A DNA stretch of 64,000 bases from contig CAZCGA010000019.1 in NCBI GenBank assembly GCA_964498075.1, positions 1 to 64,000 on the forward strand. The letters run 5' to 3'. This DNA comes from CAZCGA01 sp964498075. GTDB lineage: Bacteria > Desulfobacterota > Binatia > HRBIN30. The notes below the pieces were generated by a model. The model had not been told where the DNA came from. It searched no databases and was given only the letters and a program-made list of their open reading frames with translations. Positions 1 through 8,107 of this stretch are shown here, in pieces (the first letter of the stretch is position 1; the number at the start of each line of letters is the position of its first letter). The position numbers and the translations under genes are program-made.

Positions 1-342
1 ACCTGCCGCACCCGCCGAGTGGATGGGGCCATCGAGGTTAGCGTCACCGATACGGGGACGGGCATCGCGCCGGAGGACCAAGGCAAGGTCTTCGAGCAGT
101 TCGTCCAAGTCGGCGACACACTGACCGGCAAGCCGACAGGCACCGGGCTCGGCCTGCCGATCTGCAAGCAGATCATCGAGCACCACGGCGGCCGCATCTG
201 GGTGGAGAGCGCCGTAGGTCGCGGTAGCACCTTCGCGTTCACCTTGCCGATCAACGGTGCGGCGGAGGCGAAGAACGGATGGTCTCGCGCCAAGGCGCCA
301 ACGGTTGAGGAGAGCGTCACCACGAAGAGCTCCCGAGGCTGA
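1..342 (+). CDS. Sensor histidine kinase, C-terminal fragment (cut by window edge)
   Basis: The reading frame is open from the first base, so only the end of the gene is present. It encodes the last ~113 residues of a histidine kinase ATP-binding domain (HATPase_c): the G1 box DTGTGIAPED, the F-box region KVFEQFVQVGD and the G2 box GTGLGLPICKQII, then a short tail. The protein would autophosphorylate a histidine encoded upstream. It is the first of four tandem kinases whose cores are nearly the same; bases 155-212 recur identically at 2027-2084. No response regulator lies beside it, and its sensor domain is outside the window. Confidence 0.93.
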   Translation, partial: TCRTRRVDGAIEVSVTDTGTGIAPEDQGKVFEQFVQVGDTLTGKPTGTGLGLPICKQIIEHHGGRIWVESAVGRGSTFAFTLPINGAAEAKNGWSRAKAPTVEESVTTKSSRG

Positions 343-348
343 TTGACG

Positions 349-2172
349 ATGACCTTCCAGTTCACGCCGCTGATCGTGCCCTTTCTTCTGAGCACCTTCA
401 TCGCCGGCGCACTCGCGCTCTATGCGTGGTCGCGTCGTCGCGGGCGGCCGGTGGTCGTGGCCTTGGCGCTGTTGGGCTTTGCCGGTGCGTTGTATGCGTT
501 GCGAGACGGCCTTTTATGGGTAAGCGCCGACCTCCCTTCGCAGTACTTGTGGCTGCGGCTGGGCCGACCCTTTGTCGAAACAACTCCACTCCTGTGGCTG
601 GTGTTCGCTGCCCACTACGCGGGAGTGCCCCTGAGTCGTCGGAGACTGACTCTCCTCTGTGTGGCGCCAGTCGCCGCGAGTCAGCTGGCATGGACGAACC
701 AGTTCCATCACCTGATCTGGTCCGGTGTGAGCGCGGAGGATTGGCATGGGACGGCAGCGCTCGCTGTGCAGCGCGGTCCTTTGTGGCTGCCGCTGCTCTT
801 GTATCAGTGGACCCAATTGCTCCTCGGCGCGGTCTTGATTGTCGCGGCAGTGGTGCGCTCGCCGGAACGGTATCGCAACCAGGTGGTCCCGCTGCTGATC
901 GCGGTCACGGCGCCGTTTGTAACGGGTGTTGTCTACATGCTGAGCACGTCGCCGTTAGACCTCACGGGGCCGGCCCTGGGCATCAGCACCGCCGCGTTCG
1001 CGTGGGCCATCTTCCGCCACGGTCTCCTCGACGTGATCCCGGCGGCGCGCCACGCGGTCATCGAGAACATGAGCGACGCGGTGCTGGTGCTCGACCAGAG
1101 CCACCGCCTCGTCGATCTCAATCCCGCTGCGCGGCGTTTGCTGACGAAGTCTGCAGCCAGCGCGATCGGGCAACCCATCGTCGAGCTGCTGCCCCAGTCG
1201 GCCAGCTCGTTGAGCGCCGCGATTGCGGGTGCGGAGCTGCGCGAGGCGGAAGTCGCCCTCGACGGACGTGACTACGAGTTGCGTATCTCGCCGGTGCGCA
1301 ACAGAGACGGTGCGGTGAACGGGCGTGTCCTGCTGCTGCACGACATCACCGAGCGCAAGCGCGCGGAACAGGAGCTGCACGAGGCCAAGCGCAGCGCCGA
1401 GGAGGCGAACCGCGCCAAGAGCGCCTTTCTGAACACCGTGAGCCACGAGCTGCGTACCCCGCTGACCTCGGTGGTGGGGTTCGCCAAGCTGATCAAGAAG
1501 CGGCTCACCGAGGTCATGCTGCCGGCGCTGGCTGGCGCCGACGCCAAAGTCGAGCGCGCCTCGCGGCAGGTGAGCGAGAACGTCGACATCATCGTCGCCG
1601 AGGGCGAGCGCCTGACGACGCTGATCAACGACGTGCTCGATCTGGCCAAGATCGAGTCGGGCAAGGTCGAGTGGCACATGCAGCCGGTGGCCGTGGGCGA
1701 GATCATCACGCGAGCCATCGCCGCCACGACCTCGCTGAGCGGCGCAAAGGGGTTGGGAGTGCACACCGAGATCGACGAGCTACCGACCGTCGTCGGCGAC
1801 CCGGATCGGCTGATCCAGGTGGTGATCAACCTGCTGTCGAACGCGATCAAGTTCACGGCCACCGGGTCCATCACCTGCCGAGCGCATCGGGTCGACGGTG
1901 CCATCCAGGTCAGCGTCACCGACACCGGGTCGGGGATCGCATTAGAAGATCAGCCGAAGATCTTCGAGCAGTTCGTGCAGGTGGGCGACACGCTCACCGG
2001 CAAGCCGACGGGCACCGGCCTGGGCTTGCCGATCTGCAAGCAGATCATCGAGCACCACGGCGGCCGCATCTGGGTGGAGAGCGCAATAGGCCGGGGCAGT
2101 AGTTTCGCGTTCACCCTGCCCATCGACAGCACGGCGGCGCGGGACGGCGACGAGGGAGCCTCAATGAGGTGA
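349..2172 (+). CDS. 7TM-PAS hybrid-less sensor histidine kinase
   Basis: Membrane histidine kinase of about 607 residues. Residues 1-225 form a hydrophobic segment like the HisKA_7TM sensor module. A PAS domain follows at ~228-330, then a dimerisation/phosphoacceptor domain with H-box SHELRTPLTS (His366), and an HATPase_c domain ending at ~590. I prefer ATG 349 to TTG 343 because the paralogue at 4615 starts with the same Met-x-Phe-Gln-x-Thr-Pro-Leu pattern. It begins seven bases after the previous kinase stops, so the kinases look co-transcribed. No receiver domain or regulator is nearby, so its partner is unknown. The core is almost identical to the other three, suggesting recent duplication with sensor swapping. 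Confidence 0.93.
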   Translation: MTFQFTPLIVPFLLSTFIAGALALYAWSRRRGRPVVVALALLGFAGALYALRDGLLWVSADLPSQYLWLRLGRPFVETTPLLWLVFAAHYAGVPLSRRRLTLLCVAPVAASQLAWTNQFHHLIWSGVSAEDWHGTAALAVQRGPLWLPLLLYQWTQLLLGAVLIVAAVVRSPERYRNQVVPLLIAVTAPFVTGVVYMLSTSPLDLTGPALGISTAAFAWAIFRHGLLDVIPAARHAVIENMSDAVLVLDQSHRLVDLNPAARRLLTKSAASAIGQPIVELLPQSASSLSAAIAGAELREAEVALDGRDYELRISPVRNRDGAVNGRVLLLHDITERKRAEQELHEAKRSAEEANRAKSAFLNTVSHELRTPLTSVVGFAKLIKKRLTEVMLPALAGADAKVERASRQVSENVDIIVAEGERLTTLINDVLDLAKIESGKVEWHMQPVAVGEIITRAIAATTSLSGAKGLGVHTEIDELPTVVGDPDRLIQVVINLLSNAIKFTATGSITCRAHRVDGAIQVSVTDTGSGIALEDQPKIFEQFVQVGDTLTGKPTGTGLGLPICKQIIEHHGGRIWVESAIGRGSSFAFTLPIDSTAARDGDEGASMR

Positions 2173-2291
2173 GGGAAGTTCACCGCAGCGACGCGCAGGC
2201 GCAGAGGAAGACCCGACGAGAATACATGCAAGAAATCAAGGGCACCGCTGATGGGCTTTGATCCCCTTGCAGAGCTCATGCTTGTACTGGC

Positions 2292-2654
2292 ATGATAGAA
2301 ACGTCGCGCACGCTTGATGATCTTCGAGAGTTCCCGGACGAAGTCCAGCGGGTCATGGGCCATGCGCTCGACATTGCCCAACGTGGCGGCAAGCACTCCG
2401 ACGCCAAACCCCTCCGAGGCTTTGGTGGGGCAGGGGTGCTTGAAATCGTCGATGACTACGACGGAGAAGCATATCGAGGCGTGTACACCGTGCGCTTTGC
2501 CAGCGTCGTCTATGAGCTCCACGCCTTCCAGAAGAAGTCGAAGACCGGCATTTCAACGCCCAAGCCGGAGATCGACCTCGTCCGACGACGACTGAAGCTT
2601 GCTGAGGAGGATTACCGCAAATGGCTCGCCGTACAGAGAAAGCGAAAGCCCTAG
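2292..2654 (+). CDS. higB: HigB/RelE-type toxin (phage Gp49-like family)
   Basis: Small basic protein of 120 residues resembling the Gp49-like/HigB branch of RelE toxins, which cleave mRNA at the ribosome. Family hallmarks are visible: an early LREFP segment, the middle strand YRGVYTVRFASVVYELHAFQKKSKTG, and a C-terminal helix beginning near EIDLVRRRL. The next gene overlaps its end by 34 bases and encodes a helix-turn-helix antitoxin, the usual toxin-first order of HigBA modules. The pair sits between two histidine-kinase genes of the array. The exact start is uncertain because no clear ribosome-binding site precedes ATG 2292. Assignment rests on motif resemblance and gene order. Confidence 0.82.
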   Translation: MIETSRTLDDLREFPDEVQRVMGHALDIAQRGGKHSDAKPLRGFGGAGVLEIVDDYDGEAYRGVYTVRFASVVYELHAFQKKSKTGISTPKPEIDLVRRRLKLAEEDYRKWLAVQRKRKP

Positions 2655-2989
2655 GAAAGAAGGTCGATGACACTCGTGTCACTCCAAGCAGCGGGAACGT
2701 CTTCGCTGACCTGGATCTCCCCGATGCGGAGGAGGCGCTACTCAAATCCCGCCTTGCCCAGAGGATCGCCGTGCTCATCGAGACACGCCGATTTACGCAA
2801 ACAAGGGCCGCCGCAGTACTCGGAATCGATCAACCCAAGGTCTCGAAGCTGCTCCGCGGCCGCCTCGGTGAGTTCTCCACCGATCGCTTGCTTCGCTTCC
2901 TCACTACACTCGACCAGGACGTCGACATCGTCATCAAAACAAAGCCCCGCTCGCGGCGCCGTGGACGCCTGAGCGTCGTTGCGGCGTGA
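2621..2989 (+). CDS. higA: HigA-type antitoxin with XRE helix-turn-helix
   Basis: Protein of 122 residues that should neutralise the overlapping HigB-like toxin and repress their shared promoter. The central part is a Cro/XRE helix-turn-helix of the HTH_37 type: TQTRAAAVLGIDQPKVSKLL supplies the recognition helix, followed by a conserved GRLGEFSTDRLLRFL stretch. The tail is rich in arginine. The start codon lies 34 bases inside the toxin gene, implying translational coupling. Such toxin-antitoxin modules are mobile, and this one probably inserted into or was trapped within the kinase array; I see no flanking repeats. Confidence 0.85.
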   Translation: MARRTEKAKALGKKVDDTRVTPSSGNVFADLDLPDAEEALLKSRLAQRIAVLIETRRFTQTRAAAVLGIDQPKVSKLLRGRLGEFSTDRLLRFLTTLDQDVDIVIKTKPRSRRRGRLSVVAA

Positions 2990-3025
2990 ACGCCGGATTG
3001 TGATGCACTAGCAAAGGTGACGCGA

Positions 3026-4609
3026 ATGAATCCCTACGCCCTCCCTGCGATCATTTCGATCGTGCCGTCTGCCATCTTCGGCCTTACTCTCCTGTTGCTC
3101 AATCCGAGGGACCGAACCACCCGCCTATTGGGCATGCTCTCGCTGTGGTTCGCCCTATTGGGGGCCACCCTCGCGATGTTTCATCTTGCGACGACTGAAG
3201 AGCAGGCCACCTTTCGGAACCGCTGGCCGTATGCAGTTATCCTACCGGGGCTACAACTAATCATCGAGTACGGTTTCGAGTGCTCCGGAAGATCCCAAAG
3301 ATTGCGCGAGAGCCTTCTCGGGATGTCGATGTCGTTTCACCGCTGGCTGGCTGCCGCGCTCTTGGCAATATCCTGGGTGGCGGTGCTGTCCACCGACTGG
3401 ATCATCGCACCTCCCGTGCACAATGCGGTCACGGGCTGGGAGCACGGATACGGCTCCGGGTTTCCGGTTTTCTTACTCGCCCTTACCTACGTCATCGTCA
3501 TACTGTTTTTCGTGCTGTGGCGGGGCGTCAAGGCCGCGCGCGACACCATTGAGCGGAGGTTTAGGCAGAGCTGCTTGCTGGCGTTGGCGGGAGGACTGAT
3601 CGCGGCAGCGCCACTCGGGTTCATCTTCCCCGGTGTCTTGGGCTGGCCCACCCACGCTTTCTCGGCGCTCCCGCTGCTCTGCTCCTTCGCCCTTCTCACC
3701 TATGGCCAGATGCGGTACCAGTTCGAAACGATCGACGACTTCAGCCGCGGGCTCGAGAGTAAGGTCGCAGAACGTACCGCCGAGCTCGCGCAGGCCAACC
3801 TGGATCTGCAAGAGGCCAAGGAAGTTGCCGACGAGGCGAGTCGGGTCAAAGGCGCGTTTCTGAGCACCGTCAGCCACGAGCTGCGTACACCACTGACCTC
3901 GGTGCTGGGCTTTGCCAAACTCATCAAGAAACGCCTGGGGGACGCTGTCGGCCCAGCGGTGGCGCCGGACGACCGCAAAGCGCAGCGCGCCCTGCAGCAG
4001 GTGAACGAGAACGCGGGCATCATCGTCGCCGAGGGCGAGCGGCTGACGGCGCTGATCAACGACGTGCTCGATCTGGCGAAGATCGAGTCGGGGAAGGTCG
4101 AGTGGCACATGCAGCCGGTGGCGGTGGGCGAGATCGTTCAACGCGCCATCGCGGCAACCAATGCGCTGAGCGGCGCGAAAGGACTGGTGGTGCACACGGA
4201 GATCGACAGCTCCCTGTCCACCGTCGTCGGCGACCCGGACCGGCTGATCCAGGTGGTGATCAACCTGCTGTCGAACGCCATCAAGTTTACCGACCAGGGC
4301 GCCATCACCTGTGGGGCGCACCGGGTCGACGGTGCGATCGAGGTGAGGGTCACCGACACAGGAACAGGCCTTGCCCCGGAGGACCAGGGCAAGGTGTTCG
4401 AGCAGTTCGTGCAGGTGGGCGACACGCTGACCGGCAAGCCGACGGGCACCGGGCTGGGGCTGCCGATCTGCGAGCACCACGGCGGCCGCATCTGGGTGGA
4501 GAGCGCCGTGGGTATGGGCAGCACCTTCGCGTTCACCTTGCCGATCGAGCGCCCGGCAGCCGACAACCGCAGCCCGATCGCACCGCCGGTACGCCGCGAG
4601 CGAGGCTAG
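3026..4609 (+). CDS. Membrane sensor histidine kinase with 4-residue deletion after the G2 box
   Basis: About 527 residues. Residues 1-235 hold roughly seven hydrophobic segments unlike those of the neighbours, followed by a short coiled linker with no PAS domain, the H-box SHELRTPLTS (His284) and an HATPase_c domain. ATG 3026 is preferred over GTG 3017 because AAGG lies about nine bases upstream of it. Near 4470 the sequence reads LPICEHHGG, whereas all three paralogues read LPICKQIIEHHGG: twelve bases are missing in frame right after the G2 box. That removes about one helical turn in the ATP-binding fold, so activity may be weakened. The kinase core is otherwise almost identical to its neighbours. 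Confidence 0.9.
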   Translation: MNPYALPAIISIVPSAIFGLTLLLLNPRDRTTRLLGMLSLWFALLGATLAMFHLATTEEQATFRNRWPYAVILPGLQLIIEYGFECSGRSQRLRESLLGMSMSFHRWLAAALLAISWVAVLSTDWIIAPPVHNAVTGWEHGYGSGFPVFLLALTYVIVILFFVLWRGVKAARDTIERRFRQSCLLALAGGLIAAAPLGFIFPGVLGWPTHAFSALPLLCSFALLTYGQMRYQFETIDDFSRGLESKVAERTAELAQANLDLQEAKEVADEASRVKGAFLSTVSHELRTPLTSVLGFAKLIKKRLGDAVGPAVAPDDRKAQRALQQVNENAGIIVAEGERLTALINDVLDLAKIESGKVEWHMQPVAVGEIVQRAIAATNALSGAKGLVVHTEIDSSLSTVVGDPDRLIQVVINLLSNAIKFTDQGAITCGAHRVDGAIEVRVTDTGTGLAPEDQGKVFEQFVQVGDTLTGKPTGTGLGLPICEHHGGRIWVESAVGMGSTFAFTLPIERPAADNRSPIAPPVRRERG

Positions 4610-4614
4610 ATCCT

Positions 4615-6843
4615 ATGGTGTTCCAGTACACCCCCTTGATCCTTCCACTGCTGGTTGCCGCTGCCTTTACCGGTACGCTCGGGGTCTATGCCTGGCGACA
4701 TCGTCGTGGCCACGGCGGGGTCGTGCCCTTCGCGTTGCTGATGTTCGCCACGACGTGGTGGACCATCTGCAGTACCTTGCAGTGGGCGAGCGCGAACCTG
4801 GCGGCGCAGTACCTGTGGCTCCGGTGCTCGTGGCTCGCAATTCCCGCCGTGCCGGTCGTGTGGCTGACGTTCGCGGTGGACTACACGCGCCGTCGCCGAC
4901 TGGATCGGCGCACCATCGCGCTCCTGTGTGTGGTCCCGGCGATCTCGACGGTGCTGGGGCTGACGAACGACTGGCACCACCTGGTATGGCGTAGCCTGGA
5001 GTCAGCAGGCGGCGGGAGCTCCGTGCTAAGGCTCAGCGCGCTGCACGGCCCGTGGTACGTCTACCACCTGGCGTATTCCTATCTCTTGATGCTCGCCGGC
5101 ACCGTTCTGATCCTGTCGGCGCTGGTACGCTCGCCCGAGCGCTACCGTGGGCAGGCGGCTGGTTTGATCGTGGCGGCAGTGGCCCCCTGGGCGGTGAACA
5201 TGGTCTTCCAGACGGGCCTCATCTCCACCAGAAACATAGACCCGACACCCTTCGCCTTCACGATCACCGGGGCAGCCATGGCCTGGAGCATCTTTCGCTA
5301 CCGCCTGTTGAACATCGTGCCGCTGGCACACGACGCGGTGGTTCGCAGCCTGCGCGATCCGGTGATCGTCCTCGACGCACGCCAGCACGTCGCCGATATC
5401 AACCCATCGGCGGCGCGTTTGCTCGGGCGCACCGTGGACGAAGTCGTTGGCGAGGTTGGCAAGACCGCCCTCTCCCCGTGGCCGGACGTCGTCGCCCAAC
5501 TCACCGGTGCGAACGATGGGGAAACCGAGGTGAACCTGTCCTCCGATGGCTCATCGCGCCCGTACACACTGCGGCTCTCGACGCTGCTGGACCGTGGCGG
5601 CCACCCCAGCGGCCGCCTCCTGCACCTGCAGGACATCGCGAAGCACAAGCAGACCGAAGCAGCCCTGCACGAAACCGAAGAGAGCTTCTACGCCATCGTC
5701 GAGAGCATGCGCGCCGACGCGTACTTCGAATCGAATCGCGCCGGCATCATCACCTACGCGAACCGCGCCTTCTGCGACGCGATCGGATATCCCAAGGCGG
5801 AAGTCGTCGGCGCGCACTTCGCGAAGTTCATTGCGCCGGAGTCGGCCGAGGCGCTGGCGCAGTATTTTCGTTCCGCCTACCAAGGCAACCTTTCACAGCA
5901 GCCGCACGAGTACCGATTCCGCCGCCACGACGGCAGCCTCGGGGTCGGCGAGGTGACGATTTCCCTCGTGCAGGTGAAGGACGGACAACCGGTGGGAGCG
6001 CGGGGACTCGTGCGCGACGTCACCCAACGCAAGCGCGCCGAGGAGGCCTTGCAGAAGGCCAAGGAAGCTGCCGAGGAAGCGAGCCGCGCCAAGAGTACGT
6101 TCCTCACCAACGTCAGCCACGAGATGCGCACGCCGCTGACCTCCGTGCTCGGGTTCGCCAAGGTCATTCAGAAACGGCTGACCGAGCAGGTCATCCCGCA
6201 CGTCGATGTGCGCGATCCAAAGACCGAGCGGGCCGTTCGGCAGGTCGAGCAAAACCTCGGGATCGTCGTCGACGAAAGCCTGCGCCTGACGAAGCTGATC
6301 AACGACGTGCTCGACCTCGCCACGATCGAGTCGGGACGGGTTGAATGGAACATGCAGCCGGTCGCGCTGGCGCAGCTCGTCGAACGCGCCGTGGCCACTA
6401 GTAGGGGCTCGGCGGACCAGAAGGGGCTGCAACTGCACACGGAGATCGACCCGGACCTGCCCGCGGCCGTCGGCGACGAAGACCACCTCGTCCAGGTCGT
6501 CCTCAACCTGCTTTCGAACGCTGTGAAGTTTACCGACCACGGGACCGTGACCTGCCGCGCCGCTCGCGCCGGTGAGGAGATCGCCGTCAGCGTCGTCGAC
6601 ACGGGCATCGGCATCGCGCCCGCGGATCACGGCAAGGTGTTCGAGCACTTCGTCCAGCTCGGCGATCCGCTGACGGGCAAGCCGAAGGGGACCGGCCTGG
6701 GCCTGCCGATCTGCAAGCAGATCGTGGAGCGACACGGCGGGCGCATCTGGGTCGAAAGCGAACCCGGGCGCGGCAGTACGTTTGCCTTCACGCTGCCGAT
6801 ATCGCCGCGCGACCTGCTGGCGAAAGCCGACGCCTCCCGCTAG
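4615..6843 (+). CDS. 7TM-PAS-PAS sensor histidine kinase
   Basis: Membrane histidine kinase of 742 residues: a 7TM module at 1-225, a first PAS at ~235-340, a second PAS/PAC at ~350-475, the phosphoacceptor domain with SHEMRTPLTS (His502), and HATPase_c with GTGLGLPICKQIV. The frame stays open far upstream, but ATG 4615 lies five bases after the preceding kinase stop and aligns with the start of the kinase at 349, so the upstream extension is rejected. Its kinase core is more diverged than the other three, making it perhaps the oldest copy. No regulator gene is adjacent; phosphotransfer must go to a distant partner. Confidence 0.93.
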   Translation: MVFQYTPLILPLLVAAAFTGTLGVYAWRHRRGHGGVVPFALLMFATTWWTICSTLQWASANLAAQYLWLRCSWLAIPAVPVVWLTFAVDYTRRRRLDRRTIALLCVVPAISTVLGLTNDWHHLVWRSLESAGGGSSVLRLSALHGPWYVYHLAYSYLLMLAGTVLILSALVRSPERYRGQAAGLIVAAVAPWAVNMVFQTGLISTRNIDPTPFAFTITGAAMAWSIFRYRLLNIVPLAHDAVVRSLRDPVIVLDARQHVADINPSAARLLGRTVDEVVGEVGKTALSPWPDVVAQLTGANDGETEVNLSSDGSSRPYTLRLSTLLDRGGHPSGRLLHLQDIAKHKQTEAALHETEESFYAIVESMRADAYFESNRAGIITYANRAFCDAIGYPKAEVVGAHFAKFIAPESAEALAQYFRSAYQGNLSQQPHEYRFRRHDGSLGVGEVTISLVQVKDGQPVGARGLVRDVTQRKRAEEALQKAKEAAEEASRAKSTFLTNVSHEMRTPLTSVLGFAKVIQKRLTEQVIPHVDVRDPKTERAVRQVEQNLGIVVDESLRLTKLINDVLDLATIESGRVEWNMQPVALAQLVERAVATSRGSADQKGLQLHTEIDPDLPAAVGDEDHLVQVVLNLLSNAVKFTDHGTVTCRAARAGEEIAVSVVDTGIGIAPADHGKVFEHFVQLGDPLTGKPKGTGLGLPICKQIVERHGGRIWVESEPGRGSTFAFTLPISPRDLLAKADASR

Positions 6844-6857
6844 CGTCTGGCGGTGCC

Positions 6858-7619
6858 ATGACGAACCGGCAGACGTGGGACCCGGAGCGCTACGCGCGCA
6901 ACGCGCGCTTCGTCAGCGACCTCGGCATGCCGGTGGTCGAGCTGCTCGCGCCTACGCCCGGGGAACGCATTCTCGATCTGGGATGCGGCGATGGCGCGCT
7001 GAGCGCCAAGCTCGTGGAGATGGGCTGTCACGTCGTGGGTGTCGACGGCAGCGCCGAGCAGGTCGCGGGCGCACGACGCCTCGGTCTCGACGCGCATGTA
7101 ATGGACGGGCAGCGCCTGACCTTTGAAAACGAGTTCGATGCCGTGTTCAGCAACGCGGCGCTCCACTGGATGAAGCGCGCCGACGACGTGATCGCCGGTG
7201 TCTGGCAAGCGCTCAAGCCCGGCGGCCGATTCGTCGGCGAGTGCGGTGGCTACGGTTGCGTCGCGAAGATCGAGACCGCGCTGGTCGCAGCAGTCAACCG
7301 GCGCGGCATCGACGGCGCCGCCGTCAATCCCTGGTACTTCCCGACCAGCGAGGACTACGGTGCTCGGTTGCAGGCTCGCGGATTCATGGTGAGCTTCATC
7401 GCGCTCATCCCGCGCCCGACGCCGCTGCCGGGCGACATCTCCGGCTGGCTCGAGACCTTCGCCGAGAGCTTTACCGCGGCGTTGCCGGCCGCCGAGCGCG
7501 CCACGTTCATCGACGAAGTTCGGGAGCGACTGCGCCCCGACCTCTCTGACGCGGACGGGAACTGGACGGCGGACTACGTGCGCCTGCGCTTCGCCGCCAC
7601 CAAGCCGCGCTCGTCATGA
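6858..7619 (+). CDS. Class I SAM-dependent methyltransferase
   Basis: Cytoplasmic protein of 253 residues with a Rossmann-type methyltransferase fold. Motif I (ILDLGCGDGALS) binds S-adenosylmethionine at ~residues 36-47, followed by an acidic VGVDGS motif II and an FDAVFSNAALHWM motif IV, the latter recalling trans-aconitate methyltransferase-like (Methyltransf_11/25) proteins. The substrate cannot be told from sequence. The stop overlaps the start of the next gene by four bases (ATGA), so the two are translationally coupled. It begins 14 bases after the last kinase of the array. Confidence 0.9.
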   Translation: MTNRQTWDPERYARNARFVSDLGMPVVELLAPTPGERILDLGCGDGALSAKLVEMGCHVVGVDGSAEQVAGARRLGLDAHVMDGQRLTFENEFDAVFSNAALHWMKRADDVIAGVWQALKPGGRFVGECGGYGCVAKIETALVAAVNRRGIDGAAVNPWYFPTSEDYGARLQARGFMVSFIALIPRPTPLPGDISGWLETFAESFTAALPAAERATFIDEVRERLRPDLSDADGNWTADYVRLRFAATKPRSS

Positions 7620-8059
7620 CGGCGCGACAGGCGATCGCTTTCGTGAAGCGGCACGGCGTCGTGCTGGAGGCAGCACGCGGTCCGGTGCCCAGCCTGGCGG
7701 AAGCGATCGCCGGTGAAGCGCTGCGCGGCAGCTGGTGGGGGCACCCGAAGGCGCATCAGATCCACCGACTGCTTGGCGCCGTGCGCGACTCGGAGGACGT
7801 CTTGGTGTGCCGGCTCGTCGACGGCAAGATCACCTTCGTCCATCGGCGTCTCTGGCCGGCGCTGGTTCGTGTGGCCAAGAGCCTCCCGGCGGAGCGGATC
7901 GCGGCGATCTCCGAGATCCACACGCCTTCAGGCAAGCACAAGGTCGTCGTGAAGCCGTTTTCCAGATGGGTTCCCGCCGCAGTGAGGGAGCAGGGAAGGG
8001 CACGCGACGAGCGCGCCGCAGCCACCGCCTTGGGCGAATGGTTCACGCGCCGGCGTTGA
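7616..8059 (+). CDS. Conserved hypothetical protein
   Basis: Protein of 147 residues with no signal peptide or membrane segment. The middle part, beginning near SWWGHPKAHQIHRLL and running through VLVCRLVDGKITFVHRRLW, reads as a compact conserved domain with several invariant-looking Trp, His and Arg residues. I have the impression of a small uncharacterised bacterial family but cannot name it. The start overlaps the methyltransferase stop by four bases, so the two proteins are probably made together and may act together. The ~25 C-terminal residues are charged and likely disordered. Confidence 0.7.
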   Translation: MTARQAIAFVKRHGVVLEAARGPVPSLAEAIAGEALRGSWWGHPKAHQIHRLLGAVRDSEDVLVCRLVDGKITFVHRRLWPALVRVAKSLPAERIAAISEIHTPSGKHKVVVKPFSRWVPAAVREQGRARDERAAATALGEWFTRRR

Positions 8060-8107
8060 CACGCTTGGCGTTTCCCGTGATAGCTCCCGAAGTGGAAGAC
8101 GATCGCC

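Noticed and set aside
4102..4614. Upstream extension of the fourth kinase frame
   Set aside because: It overlaps the third kinase in another frame and is Arg/Gly-rich shadow sequence; ATG 4615 aligns with the paralogue start.
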